Assembly (NCBI GenBank): GCA_022641835.1
Contig: CP048716.1
Coordinates: 1,952,891-2,016,890, forward strand
Direction: 5' to 3'
DNA: 64,000 nt
DNA from: Petasospora fabianii
Lineage: Eukaryota > Ascomycota > Saccharomycetes > Phaffomycetales > Wickerhamomycetaceae
Both the position numbers and the translations under genes were made by a program. The notes under the pieces were generated by a model. That model did no database searches and had not been told where the DNA came from. It saw only the letters and a list, made by a program, of their open reading frames with translations. Shown here piece by piece: positions 39,817 through 50,886 of this stretch. Position 1 is the stretch's first letter. Each line of letters opens with the position of its first letter.

Positions 39817-40100
39817 TAGACAACTAATAGCCAGTCTTAATCTGATCATGTGCTAGAGAGTACTAAATGTTAGATCGTAGCCAAATGCTTGGTGTGCGGA
39901 TGTTCCCCCAAGTTGCCGCGATATTTCGACCCCATGACCGAAACCACCGAGTCCGCGTGGCAGGAGGAATTGGCTGGACGTCAGATCACCAATCCAAAAC
40001 AACAAAGCCCTATTCCAACGGCAAGTGATCCCGAACTCCCATAGCGTTCTTCGGTACCACACCACCAAATCACACTACTACACATCTTCCACGCGCAGCA

Positions 40101-41618
40101 ATGGAGCAGATCAACCTTTCCACCCACGGCAAGGAGATCCAAAGAGCTTATGACCAGGTTGTCAGGGGTGAGGGCGACTTCACCTGGGTCATCTACGGAC
40201 CGGACTCCTCTAAGGCCTACAAGGTTGCCGAATCAGGTACAGACTTTGATGAGTTCCTCGCTGGTTTCGATGATGCCGCCATTCAATTCGGTCTTGCCAG
40301 AATCAACCCACCAGGCTCTGACGTGTTCAAGAACCTCTTGGTCGGTTGGTGTCCAGACTCAGCCCCATTGAAGTCCAGATCCTCATTCGCCCAGAATTTT
40401 GCCGAGGTCTCTAAGCTCTTGAAGGGTTATCACGTTCAGGTCACCGCTAGAGACTCTGATGACTTGGACAAGAAGGAACTTTTGTCCAGGCTTAGTGCTG
40501 CTGCTGGTGCCCGTTACTCCATCCAGGCTGCCAGATCCAATGCTCCACCAAACGCTGCTTCTACTAGACCAACCCCAAGTCCAAAGCCATTTGCTCCAAA
40601 GCCTGCTGCTGCTTCCCCAAAGCCAACTCCATCCCCAGCCAAGAAGTTCGAGCCACCAATCATCAAGCCAGCCGCTACAAATAAGGTCGCTGTTGACGAG
40701 GATGAGTGGAACGAACCAGAAGTTGAGGAAAGAGACTTCACTAAGAACCCACTGAAGCCAAATGTTTCCTCCTGGAAACCAATTGGCCGTGTTAACTTGG
40801 AAGAACATATCAAGGAGGAGAAGGCCAGACCAGATCCAAGACTCGAGCTTGAGCAGTTGAAGAAACAGGATAAGGCCAAGAGAGATCAGGAGATTGACGA
40901 TTACTTGAAGGCCAAGTCTGCTACTTCCGGTTCTAAGGCACCAGCCCCAGCTACTGGTATCACAAAGACACAGCCACTCGGTGGTATCTCCAAGAACTTT
41001 GGTTCTAACAACGGAAAGACACCGGCCCAGCTCTGGGCAGAGAAGAAGGCCAAGGCGGCTGGTTCTTCCCCTGCACCAGCTGCTGCTGCCCCAATATCTT
41101 CTGAAAAGATTGAACCAGAAGAGGAGGCTGATGTCTCTGATCTCAAGAGCAAGTTTGAGAAGCTGAGTGCCCAGGAGGCCCAGCCAGAGCCAGAAGTTGA
41201 CGAAGAGGAAGAGGAAGAGGATGAACAAGAAACACCAGAACCTGCAGTTGAGGAGGTCAAGCCAGTTCTTCCTTCCAGAGGTGCTGTCCCACCTCCACCG
41301 CCATCCAGAACCCCTGAGCCATCTGCTCCATCTCTCCCATCCAGAGCATCTGCTCAGCCAGAGTCTGAACCAGAAGAAGAGGAAGAAGAAGAGCCTGAGC
41401 CTGAAGCTGAAGTTGCCGAGTCCGAGGAGGAAGCTGAGGAAGCTGGTGCTCTTGCCATCGCTGAGTACGACTACGATGCTGCTGAGGACAATGAGTTGAC
41501 ATTTGTTGAGGGTGCTAAGATCATCAACATCCAGTTCATCGATGAGGACTGGTGGCTCGGTGAGTTGGAGTCTGGTGAGAAAGGTCTCTTCCCATCGAAC
41601 TATGTCTCCTTGCAGTGA
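40101..41618 (+). CDS. ABP1: Actin-binding protein Abp1
   Basis: This 505-residue cortical actin-patch protein has an N-terminal ADF-homology domain (about residues 1-135, with YGPDSSKAYKVAESG and LLVGWCPDSAPLKSR). A Pro/Ala/Lys-rich middle follows, then an acidic Glu-rich stretch with proline motifs (PPPPPSRTPE). One SH3 domain spans about 450-505 (AIAEYDYDAAEDNEL, EDWWLGELESGEKGLFPSNYV). Abp1 binds F-actin, activates Arp2/3 and recruits Ark1/Prk1 and Srv2 through SH3. It is adjacent to LUG1 and CSM1, as in S. cerevisiae (YCR088W region), but its orientation relative to them is inverted. Confidence 0.95.
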   Translation: MEQINLSTHGKEIQRAYDQVVRGEGDFTWVIYGPDSSKAYKVAESGTDFDEFLAGFDDAAIQFGLARINPPGSDVFKNLLVGWCPDSAPLKSRSSFAQNFAEVSKLLKGYHVQVTARDSDDLDKKELLSRLSAAAGARYSIQAARSNAPPNAASTRPTPSPKPFAPKPAAASPKPTPSPAKKFEPPIIKPAATNKVAVDEDEWNEPEVEERDFTKNPLKPNVSSWKPIGRVNLEEHIKEEKARPDPRLELEQLKKQDKAKRDQEIDDYLKAKSATSGSKAPAPATGITKTQPLGGISKNFGSNNGKTPAQLWAEKKAKAAGSSPAPAAAAPISSEKIEPEEEADVSDLKSKFEKLSAQEAQPEPEVDEEEEEEDEQETPEPAVEEVKPVLPSRGAVPPPPPSRTPEPSAPSLPSRASAQPESEPEEEEEEEPEPEAEVAESEEEAEEAGALAIAEYDYDAAEDNELTFVEGAKIINIQFIDEDWWLGELESGEKGLFPSNYVSLQ

Positions 41619-41849
41619 TGTAGCGCTTGATGTGTATGTATATTGTAGATGATTAGTTTGAACAATTGTGCAAGACTGTTGTGAATTTGTAGAGGACGAT
41701 AATGCCGGAGTACGCCGTTGTGCGTATCATGCGTGAGCCAACTCCGATGCCCCATCGCGGAGAAAAAGAAAAATTTTGGCACATAAGAAACCTTGTCTCG
41801 AGCGATGTTCAAGGCTCTCTATAAACAATCCTAACTACTATCGCTCACA

Positions 41850-42349
41850 ATGGTTACTTTCAGTTGTGAAGTATGTCATTCCTGTCCCTCCTTGTTCTGA
41901 ATTTTGGCTACTAACACACCGTCCAGGTCTGTAACGAATCCCTCGCTAAAAAGAAGCTTGATCAACACACACAAAGATGTTACGGTGCTTACTTCACCTG
42001 TATTGACTGTTCCACCACTTTCAATGGTAACGACTACAGACAACACACTCAGTGCATAACAGAAGATGAAAAGTACCAGAAGGCCCTCTTTAGACCAAAA
42101 AAGAAAAACACACAACAGCAACAACAACAACAGCCAAAGCCAAAAGAACAGCCAAAGAAGGTCGAAACACCAAAGGAAGAACCAAAGAAATCTAAGAAAG
42201 AAGACAAATCAAAGGTTACAAAGCCATCCTTGAAAGAGCACAAGGGTAAGGATCTTTACAAGGCTCTCAAGAAGTTCTCGAAGGATGAGAAGAAGGAGCT
42301 CTTGAAGAGAATCAGCATCAAAGATGATGGTTCTTTGGTGTTGAACTAA
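41850..42349 (+). CDS. LUG1: LYAR-type C2HC zinc-finger protein with one intron (YCR087C-A orthologue)
   Basis: The spliced CDS is 41850-41870 and 41927-42349, giving 147 residues. The 56-base intron has a GTATGT donor, TACTAAC branch at 41909-41915 and CCAG acceptor, splitting after only seven codons (MVTFSCE). The protein continues VCNESLAKKKLDQHTQRC and YFTCIDCSTTF, giving the paired C2HC fingers of the LYAR family. A Gln run (about 7) and a long Lys/Glu/Pro tail follow, ending near KGKDLYKALKKF. The yeast homologue is a small nucleolar-type protein of unclear role. The S. cerevisiae gene has no intron as I recall. Confidence 0.9.
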
Positions 42350-42497
42350 TCGCATTTATAAAAAGAAAGAAAAGGAGTACTGCAGAAGCACGAATAGAGA
42401 ACACTTTAGATGGAAATGCATTAATGAAAGACTAAAACTTGTAACGTAAACTCTGTAAATTGCTGTCAAGCAGGGTATCAGAACAAAGGGTATAACA

Positions 42498-43644
42498 TCA
42501 CTTATTAAGGCCACGAGAGATCTTGTGGTAGAACTGCTGGAGTGTATCCAATGGGAAGGTCAAATCGTCAAAGAAGTAATCAGGCAAGAACTTCTTCAAG
42601 TCCTCTTGCTCATCTTTGGAGTTGAGTGGCTCATAGATAATTTCGGATGAGTCCTCCTTGTAGATGATCAACTTATAATCTAGGATACCATGCTTACCGG
42701 ATTGGGAACAACTAAATGACAGGGCAGCATCCGAGTCTTCAGCCTTGTGGATCCTTAAACCAACAACTTGCTCCATCATATCCAAGATTAATTGATTCTC
42801 ATACTCTGCCTCTTCAGAGAGACCACCGGCGACAGCGACTTTAGCACTCTTCTCCTCGAGCTCCTCAATACGAGCCAAGGCAGTTTCAAGCTGGGTAGCC
42901 AATTGTTCATTCTTGACTGTTAAGGATTTAATCAAGTCTTCGGACGCCTTGGCACGAGCATTGGTGGTATTCTTGAGGTCATTGAAGAGTTGATCAGCCT
43001 TGGTGCTCTTCAAGTCATCCAATATTGAGCTGAGCTTTGGAATGTTCTTTGAGGTAAAGGCTTGGTTTAGTGCTGCTTGAACCTTGGTGTTATCGAATGA
43101 ATCCACTGATGGCTTGGTGGCAACCGACCTTCTTACTGGTGAGGGGATTCTTGATGTGTTGAGTTTCGTTGGTGATCTGACTGGAGATGTTGGTGTGAGA
43201 GCTGGTGTAGATGTCTGCTTCTTTAAAACAGGAGGCTTCGTAACCTTTGACTCTGTATTTGCCAAGGAGCCAGCCTTGGCCGGTGTGGCCTTTTGTGGCT
43301 TTGGTGTTTCCTTTTTCGATTGAGCTGGAGAAGCTTTGGAACTGGATGTATTCACAGTTTCCTTTGTAGTGTCGGCACTGTTCGACTTAGTTGTTGTCTC
43401 AGTCTCGGTATTCTGTACTGGCTCTTGTTCGGGCTCTGGGGCAGTCTTTTTACCACGACCCCTAGTCTTTGGCTTTTTGGATGGAGCTGTGTAAGAAATT
43501 GTTAGAATAGGCTATAATCACAGATCAAATCGAGAAGAGACACGACTCACGCTCCTGGACCTTTGGGGCCTCCACAGGGTGATCCTCCTCCTGTTCTGAC
43601 TCTGCCTTTTTGGCAGCCCTAGTGGCTCTTCTCTTTGGTGGCAT
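42498..43644 (-). CDS. CSM1: Monopolin subunit Csm1 with one intron
   Basis: The spliced CDS is 43644-43551 and 43486-42498, giving 360 residues. The 64-base intron has GTGAGT, TTCTAAC and ACAG. The N-terminus (MPPKRRATRAAKKAE) is basic and disordered, with Pro/Thr/Lys repeats to about residue 190. A coiled coil follows (about 200-255, with SEDLIKSLTVKNEQL). The C-terminal Csm1/Pcs1 globular domain starts at LILDMMEQVVGLRI and contains FSCSQSGKHGILDYKLIIYK. Csm1 homodimers crosslink kinetochores in meiosis I and act in rDNA silencing. It is divergent from TUP1 as in S. cerevisiae (YCR086W/YCR084C). The N-terminal extension is longer than in S. cerevisiae Csm1 (190 residues total there). Confidence 0.9.
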
Positions 43645-44332
43645 AGTCTATATGGTATATCCACGGCGGCACGGCGGTGTGAATCCAAAGCTAATCACCG
43701 CCCAACAAATAAGCGAGTTTAAAGCCCTTTGTTTACCTAAATGATCCAGTGTATATACACACACGCGCGCGCTCCACTTCTCGTTCGCGAATTTCGATGC
43801 TGCGTCAGCAAAACTCAATAAAAAAATAATACAAAACATCTGAATTCGGAAGCTACTTGATCCGTGCACATCTCGGAATTTTTTGCGGAGCACTCGGCTC
43901 GGAAAAGTGATCGGCGGTGTCTATATGTGTGGCCCATAACCGTGTGTGCGCGTACCACTGTTACCTCATGTGCCCCCTACCGGACCCATGCCAAAAGTTC
44001 TCGGACCTCTGCCGCGATCTTACGCTCGCTGACCGGCCGCTTTGCCCAGGAGGGCGCGCCGCGATTGTCGAAAGGAGGAAAAAACCAATTGGAAGAAATT
44101 GGATGCTCGGCAATACTTACACCCCATAACAACCCAGGAACAGCGTCCCCGCAATAGCAGATCATCCCTCTCAGGACATTGGGGTATCCTATACACACCC
44201 ACACTCCCTCTATACGCTTTTTCCACACTACAGAACACGTCTTTGTCGCAGTGCAGCATTCTCCACTGTTCACAACACCACCTGTTAAATTAGAGCCCTT
44301 GGACTGAATTGCTCCACAACACTTCAGCAGCC
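43645..44332. other. Divergent promoter CSM1/TUP1
   Basis: This 690-base shared upstream region includes CG-alternating CACGCGCGCG near 43760-43772 and TATA-like sequence near 43751. A 97-codon frame at 43864-44157 has no features of a gene. Confidence 0.4.
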
Positions 44333-46171
44333 ATGTCCTACGCTCCAAGACCACAGAACTTCCAGAGGCTCAATGAGCTTCTTGATGCTATCAAGGAGGA
44401 GTTTGAAAATGTCAACAACGAGGCATCCAACTTTAGACTTCACAAGAACGAGTATGACATCAAATTCTCACAACAGACCAACGAGATGCAACAGATTAGA
44501 CAGACGGTCTATGAGCTCGAAATGGCCCACAGAAAGATCAAAGAGGCCTATGAAGATCAAATTAAGAGACTCAAAAGTGAGCTCGATATGAAGGACAGAC
44601 AGTTGGCATCTGTGTCACAGCAACACCACCAACACACTGGCAGTAATGGTGCCAATAACCTCCCAAAGCCTGCTCAATTCGCTCATGAGTCCAGCGCAAA
44701 CACTCCACAACAACCACCATCTCAGCTTCCACCTGTTCAGCAGCAAATCCCACAGTCCCAGCAGTTCCCACCACAGCCAGCCCAGCAGTTGCCTCCAGTC
44801 GCTGCTCAACAGACCCCAGTCCAGCCTAAGGCTGAGACACCAGCTGCTCCTAATGCATCAATTCAACCTCAACAGACTGCTCCTCCAACTGCTACACCAG
44901 CTGCTCAGCCTGCTTCCACCGCTGCAACACCAGCATCTGGTACAAATGCTACCCCAACTTCAACCGCTGCTGTACCAGCTAACACTGCGGTTTCTGCTCC
45001 AGCCGCTGAGGGCAACAACTATCTCGTTCCAGCCCATGCCAGACCATTACACAACAAGCAGATCCCACCATTCCTTGTCGATCTTGATTCCAACACCGTT
45101 GCCCCACAGTACAAGACTATGCACCCAGAGTACTACATCCTCTACAACCCAGCTTTGCCAAAGAGCGTTGACGTTGAGCTTGTTCACTCCTTGGACCACT
45201 CTTCTGTTGTCTGCTGTGTCCGTTTCTCCAACGATGGTAAGTTCTTGGCTACTGGTTGTAACAAGACTACCCAGGTGTTCGGTGTTGAGACTGGTGAACT
45301 TGTTGCTAGATTGAGTGATGATAATACCGCCGCTGAGAATGCTGGCTCTAGTGCTGACTTGTACATCAGATCCGTCTGTTTCTCTCCAGATGGTAAGTAC
45401 TTGGCCACTGGTGCCGAGGACAAGGTCATCAGAGTCTGGGATTTGTCCACAAGAAGAATCACCAAGTATTTGAAGGGTCACGAGCAGGACATCTACTCTT
45501 TGGACTTCTTCCCAGATGGTCAAAGACTTGTCTCTGGTTCGGGTGACCGCACCGTCAGAATTTGGGACTTGGCTTCTGGTCAATGTTCTTTGACTCTCTC
45601 CATTGAGGATGGCGTCACTACCGTAGCTGTTTCTCCTGATGGTAAGCTCATCGCTGCTGGTTCCCTTGACCGTACCGTCCGTGTCTGGGACTCTTCTACT
45701 GGTTTCTTGGTCGAGAGATTGGACTCCGAGAACGAAGCTGGTACTGGTCACAAGGACTCCGTCTACTCAGTCGCTTTCACTTCTAATGGTTCTGAAGTTG
45801 CCTCTGGTTCCTTGGACAGAACTGTCAAGTTGTGGTCTTTGAAACAGCTTGGCACTGCCGCTGCCACTTCCCCATCCAAGAATGTGACTGCCTGTGAGGT
45901 CACATACGTTGGTCACAAGGACTTCGTCCTCTCCGTTTGCTCTTCCCCAGATGGTAACTACATCCTTTCCGGTTCTAAAGACCGTGGTGTCATCTTCTGG
46001 GAGAAGGCAACTGGTGATCCTTTGTTGATGCTTCAAGGTCACAGAAATTCCGTCATCAGTGTCTCTGTTGCCAACACCGCTATCAGTGGTGCTGGTATGT
46101 TTGCTACTGGTTCTGGTGACTGTAAGGCTAGAATTTGGAGATGGAACAATGTTTCTGGTTCAGCGGCCTAA
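44333..46171 (+). CDS. TUP1: General corepressor Tup1
   Basis: This 612-residue subunit of the Cyc8-Tup1 corepressor starts with the tetramerisation coiled coil ([20 protein letters not shown], about residues 10-80). A Gln/Pro/Ala-rich linker follows to about residue 220. The conserved segment [17 protein letters not shown] precedes a C-terminal seven-bladed WD40 propeller with clear repeats ([41 protein letters not shown] and others). Tup1 binds DNA-bound repressors and histone tails. The start is [10 protein letters not shown]; the upstream in-frame CTG/TTG codons are not used. The divergent neighbour CSM1 is conserved. Confidence 0.95.
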   Translation: MSYAPRPQNFQRLNELLDAIKEEFENVNNEASNFRLHKNEYDIKFSQQTNEMQQIRQTVYELEMAHRKIKEAYEDQIKRLKSELDMKDRQLASVSQQHHQHTGSNGANNLPKPAQFAHESSANTPQQPPSQLPPVQQQIPQSQQFPPQPAQQLPPVAAQQTPVQPKAETPAAPNASIQPQQTAPPTATPAAQPASTAATPASGTNATPTSTAAVPANTAVSAPAAEGNNYLVPAHARPLHNKQIPPFLVDLDSNTVAPQYKTMHPEYYILYNPALPKSVDVELVHSLDHSSVVCCVRFSNDGKFLATGCNKTTQVFGVETGELVARLSDDNTAAENAGSSADLYIRSVCFSPDGKYLATGAEDKVIRVWDLSTRRITKYLKGHEQDIYSLDFFPDGQRLVSGSGDRTVRIWDLASGQCSLTLSIEDGVTTVAVSPDGKLIAAGSLDRTVRVWDSSTGFLVERLDSENEAGTGHKDSVYSVAFTSNGSEVASGSLDRTVKLWSLKQLGTAAATSPSKNVTACEVTYVGHKDFVLSVCSSPDGNYILSGSKDRGVIFWEKATGDPLLMLQGHRNSVISVSVANTAISGAGMFATGSGDCKARIWRWNNVSGSAA

Positions 46172-46652
46172 ACAGGACGGCTGGCTCGTCAAGAAATTGG
46201 TAGAAGTGACTTGTTTGATGGTGAGTTGATGAAAGAAAAAGAAAGGTTTATGTGGAGATTACGATTAAATAATCAAGAAATCCAAACTCAGAGGTCGTTA
46301 AACTGAGTTCAGCACATAGCTGAATCCATATAAAGGTCTAGCATAATTTGGTCAATGCTTGGTTTGTACTATATGACTGTTCACTGAAATTGAAATTATT
46401 CTTCTTCATGTGCAGTGCTGTTTTGTGTTTCTATTCATATGCGTTAATTTGCTCTTGATCGATGATAATAACTGGTAGTGTATGTTTGTTCTCGGCTTCC
46501 TCATTAATCTATTTTGCTACTTGAGAATTGCATCTTCTAAACCTAAATCAGCTATACCGCCACCTCATACGACATCCCGTGCAACAAAACAAGAACATTC
46601 ATTAGCCATTGATGCGAGATTATAAGTAGCTATTTTGCAAAAGATTTTTGTA
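46172..46652. other. Convergent 3' region TUP1/ERG19
   Basis: This AT-rich stretch lies between two convergent genes. No gene or clear structural element is seen. Confidence 0.4.
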
Positions 46653-47906
46653 TTAGAGTGACTTCGGGTAGCCCTCAGCATTGACAAGACAGTCATCAGT
46701 GTCCTCTGGACCACCGCCAACCTTTGTCAAGATGACTCTAGAGACACCCTTGTAGAGTTCGTCATCCAATGGGAAGCCAATGGATGACTTGATCTTCTCG
46801 AACTCGGAAGTGAAAGTGGACAATTGCTCGGTGGAGTACTTAGACTCCCAGCCCTGGACCTTGTTGAAAAGAGTGTAGAGGAATGCAAAGACCTTGGATT
46901 CATTCTCTTCTAGGTAGTAGATGACAGAGTTTGGACCAGCGTCGTATGTGTAAGCAGCAACGGTCTCACCATAAAATTCATTCATAGCATGGATGAGCTT
47001 GATGACCTTCTTTGATGTATCGTTCAAGTAGAAAATTGGTGGGTAAGAATCCAAGCATGTAGCATGGAAGGAGTTGGAGTCCTTCATTGTGAGCTCGGCG
47101 AATGTGGCGAAGTCCTTCTCGATAATAGACTTCTTCATCTCCTCGAATCTCTTTGGAACAACTTCCTTGATTCTCCACTGGAACAAGTCAGATGTCTGAA
47201 CAGTGGTTTGCATACCACTTGTAGATGGAGTGTCCTTCTTATCAGCGCTGACAACGAGGATAGCAGCCTTCATGTTAGGCCAGTGCTCACGTGGAGCAAC
47301 CTCAACAGCCTTGGAGTCGGATCCATCAGTCTCATCACCCATCTCCCAGGCGACATAACCACCAAAGACGGATCTACAGGCAGAGCCGGATCCCTTTCTA
47401 GCGATCTTCGAGATCTCGGACATGTCTTCAGGAAGTTGATAGAGCTTGGCAATGGCACAGACCAAAGCAGCGAAACCAGCAGCGGAGGAGGCGAGACCAG
47501 CAGCAGTTGGGAAGTTATTCTCCGAGACAATGTGAAGCTTCCAAGTGGCAATCTTTGGAAGGGATGGATCGGATTTCTCGAGCTTCTCACGAAGAGTTCT
47601 GAGATCTTTGAGACAGTTCTGGGTTCTCTCGGAAGCCAAGGACTCCTCCTTACCGTTCAACCAAAGCTTATCCTCTGGGAAGGACTCGGATGTGGCAACA
47701 GAGGTCAATGTGCGGAGGTCATCTTGTGAAAGAGTGACCGAGATGGACGAGTTGGTTGGCAAGTTGAGAGTCTTGTCTCTCTTACCCCAGTACTTCAATG
47801 TCTATTAGATTCTGTTAGTAAGATGCTTTAAAGTGATCGATTAAAAACAAGACAAACGCACAGCAATGTTGACTGGGGCAGTTGTAGTGGCAGTGTAAAC
47901 AACCAT
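46653..47906 (-). CDS. ERG19: Mevalonate diphosphate decarboxylase with one intron
   Basis: The spliced CDS is 47906-47862 and 47801-46653, giving 397 residues (S. cerevisiae: 396). The 60-base intron has a non-standard GTGCGT donor, TTACTAAC branch and ATAG acceptor, splitting MVVYTATTTAPVNIA from TLKYWGKRD. The GHMP kinase signature is NFPTAAGLASSAAGFAAL. The catalytic Asp region is DAGPNSVIYY, and the Arg/Ser region ARKGSGSACRSVFGGYV is present. The enzyme makes isopentenyl diphosphate for ergosterol synthesis in the cytosol. The S. cerevisiae gene lacks an intron as I recall. Confidence 0.95.
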
Positions 47907-48160
47907 TGTATTTGGTCTTGAGGAAATGGTAGATAAGCAGCTCAACCCCTTAACCACACATAGTCTTCAAATCTCTCCACTAACGTGTTGGCCGTGAATT
48001 TTTCCAGCGCATGCTAAACGAGATCTGGTGGTACGCGCCACATCACAGTAGACGCGTACTTCATTTTCTTTGTTTACATTTCGCCACTGTCTCTCTGGAA
48101 GACGATATTCGGCGCCAACAGTAACCAGCATCTTATCCTGTCTTTGCCTTACCACATAAC

Positions 48161-50821
48161 ATGTACCGACGGGGGCCCAGTGCGCCTTTCCGTCCGCCAC
48201 GTATGACGACGCCGCAGTCCACCGCCGTCTCTGCCGCCCCATCGAGGCCGGCCCCCTCTGATGGTGAAGAGTGCAAGTCATCAGGACAAGGACCAGCGGT
48301 TACCCCAGTGGATCGTCCCGGGCTCGGTGGTATCAAGAGGCAGGTCCTCAATACACGTCCAGTGGCTCCAATCGACGTCAAGAAGCCCAAGTTGCATGAG
48401 TCTTCCCCAACGGATCAGATGCCCCCAGATGAGACTCTGAGGTACTTTGAGGTTGTCTGGAGAAAGCACACAACCAAGAAGAACAAGACATGGGATGGTG
48501 ATGGAGTCGCGATCCTTGGTCCCACATTTCTGTCTTTCAGGCTCGATCAATCGGATAACTACAAGGAAAAGTCACGCATATCCAACACATCCAAATTCAC
48601 CACCGATGGCTGCTTCTCAATGGGCTCATTTGAGTTGGAAGTGATGATGGAGATCACTGATAAAGCACAAATTGACAAGATCCGATCATTCACCAAGACC
48701 GGGGCCCCAAAGGCCGATTCCACAGCTGTAGATAAGCCTATAACACCAGTAACTAAAGTGGCACCAATCAAGAGAGAGCAAATAAAGCTTAACAAGCAGT
48801 TCAAGCAAGTTGTCCCACATCACACGCCCATTGCAAAACCCAAAAGAGGTGAACCACTGTATGATGCTTCTGATCCCTCGGCAATCTTATTCAAGAAGGC
48901 AGATCCAAGCGACACAGATGTCCTCATTGATCCTTTCGTGGCGAAGAAACTCCGTCCTCATCAGGTTAAGGGTGTTAAGTTCTTGTATGAATGTACCATG
49001 GGATTACGAGGTGATGACATATCTGGTGCCTTGCTAGCAGATGACATGGGCTTGGGTAAAACCTTGCAGACTATCACACTTATCTGGACGCTACTCAAGC
49101 AATCTCCTCAAGGTTGTGACAGGCCAGTCGCAAACAAGGTTCTCATTGCTTGCCCAGTAACATTGATTGCCAACTGGAAGAGGGAGTTCAACAAGTGGTT
49201 ACCGATGAACAGGATCGGTGTGTTGACACTTTCGAGTAAAAGCACTATTTCTAGAGACAAGGATATGGTTAAAGGGTTTGCACGTGCAAACGTTTACCAG
49301 GTTCTCATCATGGGCTATGAAAAGATCTTGAACATGAAGGAGGAATTGTCAATGGTGAAGTTTGACTTGCTCATATGTGATGAAGGACACAGACTCAAGA
49401 ATAATACAAATAAGACACTTCAAGCATTGAATTCTTTTATGATTGAGAGAAAAGTTTTGTTGTCCGGTACACCAATTCAGAACGATCTTTCTGAATTCTT
49501 CAATGTCATTGACTTCATCAACCCAGGAATCCTTGGGACATTCAACCAATTCAAACGTAATTTCATGAACCCCATCTTGGTATCACGCGACATCAATTGC
49601 TTTGATGAAAGTGCCCGTGAAACTGGTGAGGCCAAGTCACAGGAACTGATCGCTTTGACTAAGCCATTCATCCTCAGGAGAACTGCGTCGGTTATTTCCA
49701 ACCATTTGCCACCACGTACCGATATTGTCTTATTTTGCCCACCCACAAACTCTCAAGTTAAGTTGTTCAATGAAGTTCTCAGCTCACACCGCTTCACTGC
49801 CATGGTCAATAATGCCATCACTCCATCGAGCTCGTTAGGTCTCATCACCATGTTCAAAAAGATCTGCAACTCACCATCCTTGCTCAAAACAGACAAGATA
49901 TTCCAAGAGATAAATGTTCAGTCTGTTGGCTCACATAATACCAGTGGCAAATTACTAGCGTTCCAGGATTTGTTAATGGAAATTTACCGTGCTGGTGAGA
50001 AAGTTGTCGTTGTGTCCAACTATACACAGACGCTAGATATACTCCAAGATGTCATCAGCAAGCTCAACCTAACATTTCTCAGACTTGACGGCTCCACCCC
50101 AAAGAAGGATAGGGATTCAATTGTCAACACTTTCAACAATGCCCCGCAACGCTCCAAATTTGCATTTCTCTTGTCCTCTAAATCTGGGGGTGTTGGGTTG
50201 AACTTGATTGGTGCTTCCAGATTGATCTTGTTTGACAACGATTGGAATCCATCTGTCGATTTGCAAGCCATGGCTCGAGTTCACCGTGATGGTCAGAAGA
50301 GACCTGTTTTCATTTACAGGTTGATCACGACGGGATGTATTGATGAGAAGATCTTCCAGAGACAACTTATGAAAAACAACTTGTCGGACAAGTTCTTAGA
50401 TAACAAATCCAGCTCTACTGACAATCTCTTTGAGGTGGATGATTTGAAAGATTTGTTCACCGTTAACCAAGTAACTAAGTGCAATACTCATGATTTAATT
50501 GAGTGCTCCTGTGGTGGAACAGGAGAAGATACTTCTGTTGATGACTCTGAGTCTGACGAGGAGCCAGAGAAGAAGGTTCCTTCGCTGAAGAGAGAAGCTA
50601 GTTGGGTATCTGCTCTTGAAGTCAAGAACACTCTGCCAGAAGAAGACGCTGCCAAGAAGGCCACCATCAAGAAGTGCCTCAAAGACTACAGGCATATTGA
50701 TCCCTCAAAGATCAACTTGCTGGATTGCAATGTTGGTGATGAGCTCATCGAGAAGGTGCTCACATCCGCACCAAAGGCATTCACATTCATTCTCACTAAG
50801 GTCAATAAGCCTACTCTATGA
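48161..50821 (+). CDS. RDH54: Rad54-family SNF2 translocase Rdh54/Tid1
   Basis: This 886-residue protein works with Dmc1/Rad51 in meiotic recombination. Helicase motif I is ADDMGLGKTLQT (Lys300), motif II is CDEGH, motif III LLSGTPIQN, motif V near SSKSGGVGLNLIGASRL and motif VI near QAMARVHRDGQK. The region VWRKHTTKKNKTWDGDGV at about 100-117 is typical of the Rad54/Rdh54 N-terminus. The C-terminus NTHDLIECSC...EEP matches the Rdh54-specific tail. Length is close to S. cerevisiae Rdh54 (about 924-958). RAD54 itself is the alternative, but the N-terminal and C-terminal signatures favour RDH54. Confidence 0.9.
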   Translation: MYRRGPSAPFRPPRMTTPQSTAVSAAPSRPAPSDGEECKSSGQGPAVTPVDRPGLGGIKRQVLNTRPVAPIDVKKPKLHESSPTDQMPPDETLRYFEVVWRKHTTKKNKTWDGDGVAILGPTFLSFRLDQSDNYKEKSRISNTSKFTTDGCFSMGSFELEVMMEITDKAQIDKIRSFTKTGAPKADSTAVDKPITPVTKVAPIKREQIKLNKQFKQVVPHHTPIAKPKRGEPLYDASDPSAILFKKADPSDTDVLIDPFVAKKLRPHQVKGVKFLYECTMGLRGDDISGALLADDMGLGKTLQTITLIWTLLKQSPQGCDRPVANKVLIACPVTLIANWKREFNKWLPMNRIGVLTLSSKSTISRDKDMVKGFARANVYQVLIMGYEKILNMKEELSMVKFDLLICDEGHRLKNNTNKTLQALNSFMIERKVLLSGTPIQNDLSEFFNVIDFINPGILGTFNQFKRNFMNPILVSRDINCFDESARETGEAKSQELIALTKPFILRRTASVISNHLPPRTDIVLFCPPTNSQVKLFNEVLSSHRFTAMVNNAITPSSSLGLITMFKKICNSPSLLKTDKIFQEINVQSVGSHNTSGKLLAFQDLLMEIYRAGEKVVVVSNYTQTLDILQDVISKLNLTFLRLDGSTPKKDRDSIVNTFNNAPQRSKFAFLLSSKSGGVGLNLIGASRLILFDNDWNPSVDLQAMARVHRDGQKRPVFIYRLITTGCIDEKIFQRQLMKNNLSDKFLDNKSSSTDNLFEVDDLKDLFTVNQVTKCNTHDLIECSCGGTGEDTSVDDSESDEEPEKKVPSLKREASWVSALEVKNTLPEEDAAKKATIKKCLKDYRHIDPSKINLLDCNVGDELIEKVLTSAPKAFTFILTKVNKPTL

Positions 50822-50886
50822 TGAATTTATGACTTCATTAATTAATACATTAGTGCTCTAGTGATATGCTTATCTATGAATATCAT

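Noticed and set aside
40383-41502. Antisense frames over ABP1
   Set aside because: They are shadows of the Pro/Glu-rich ABP1 coding sequence.
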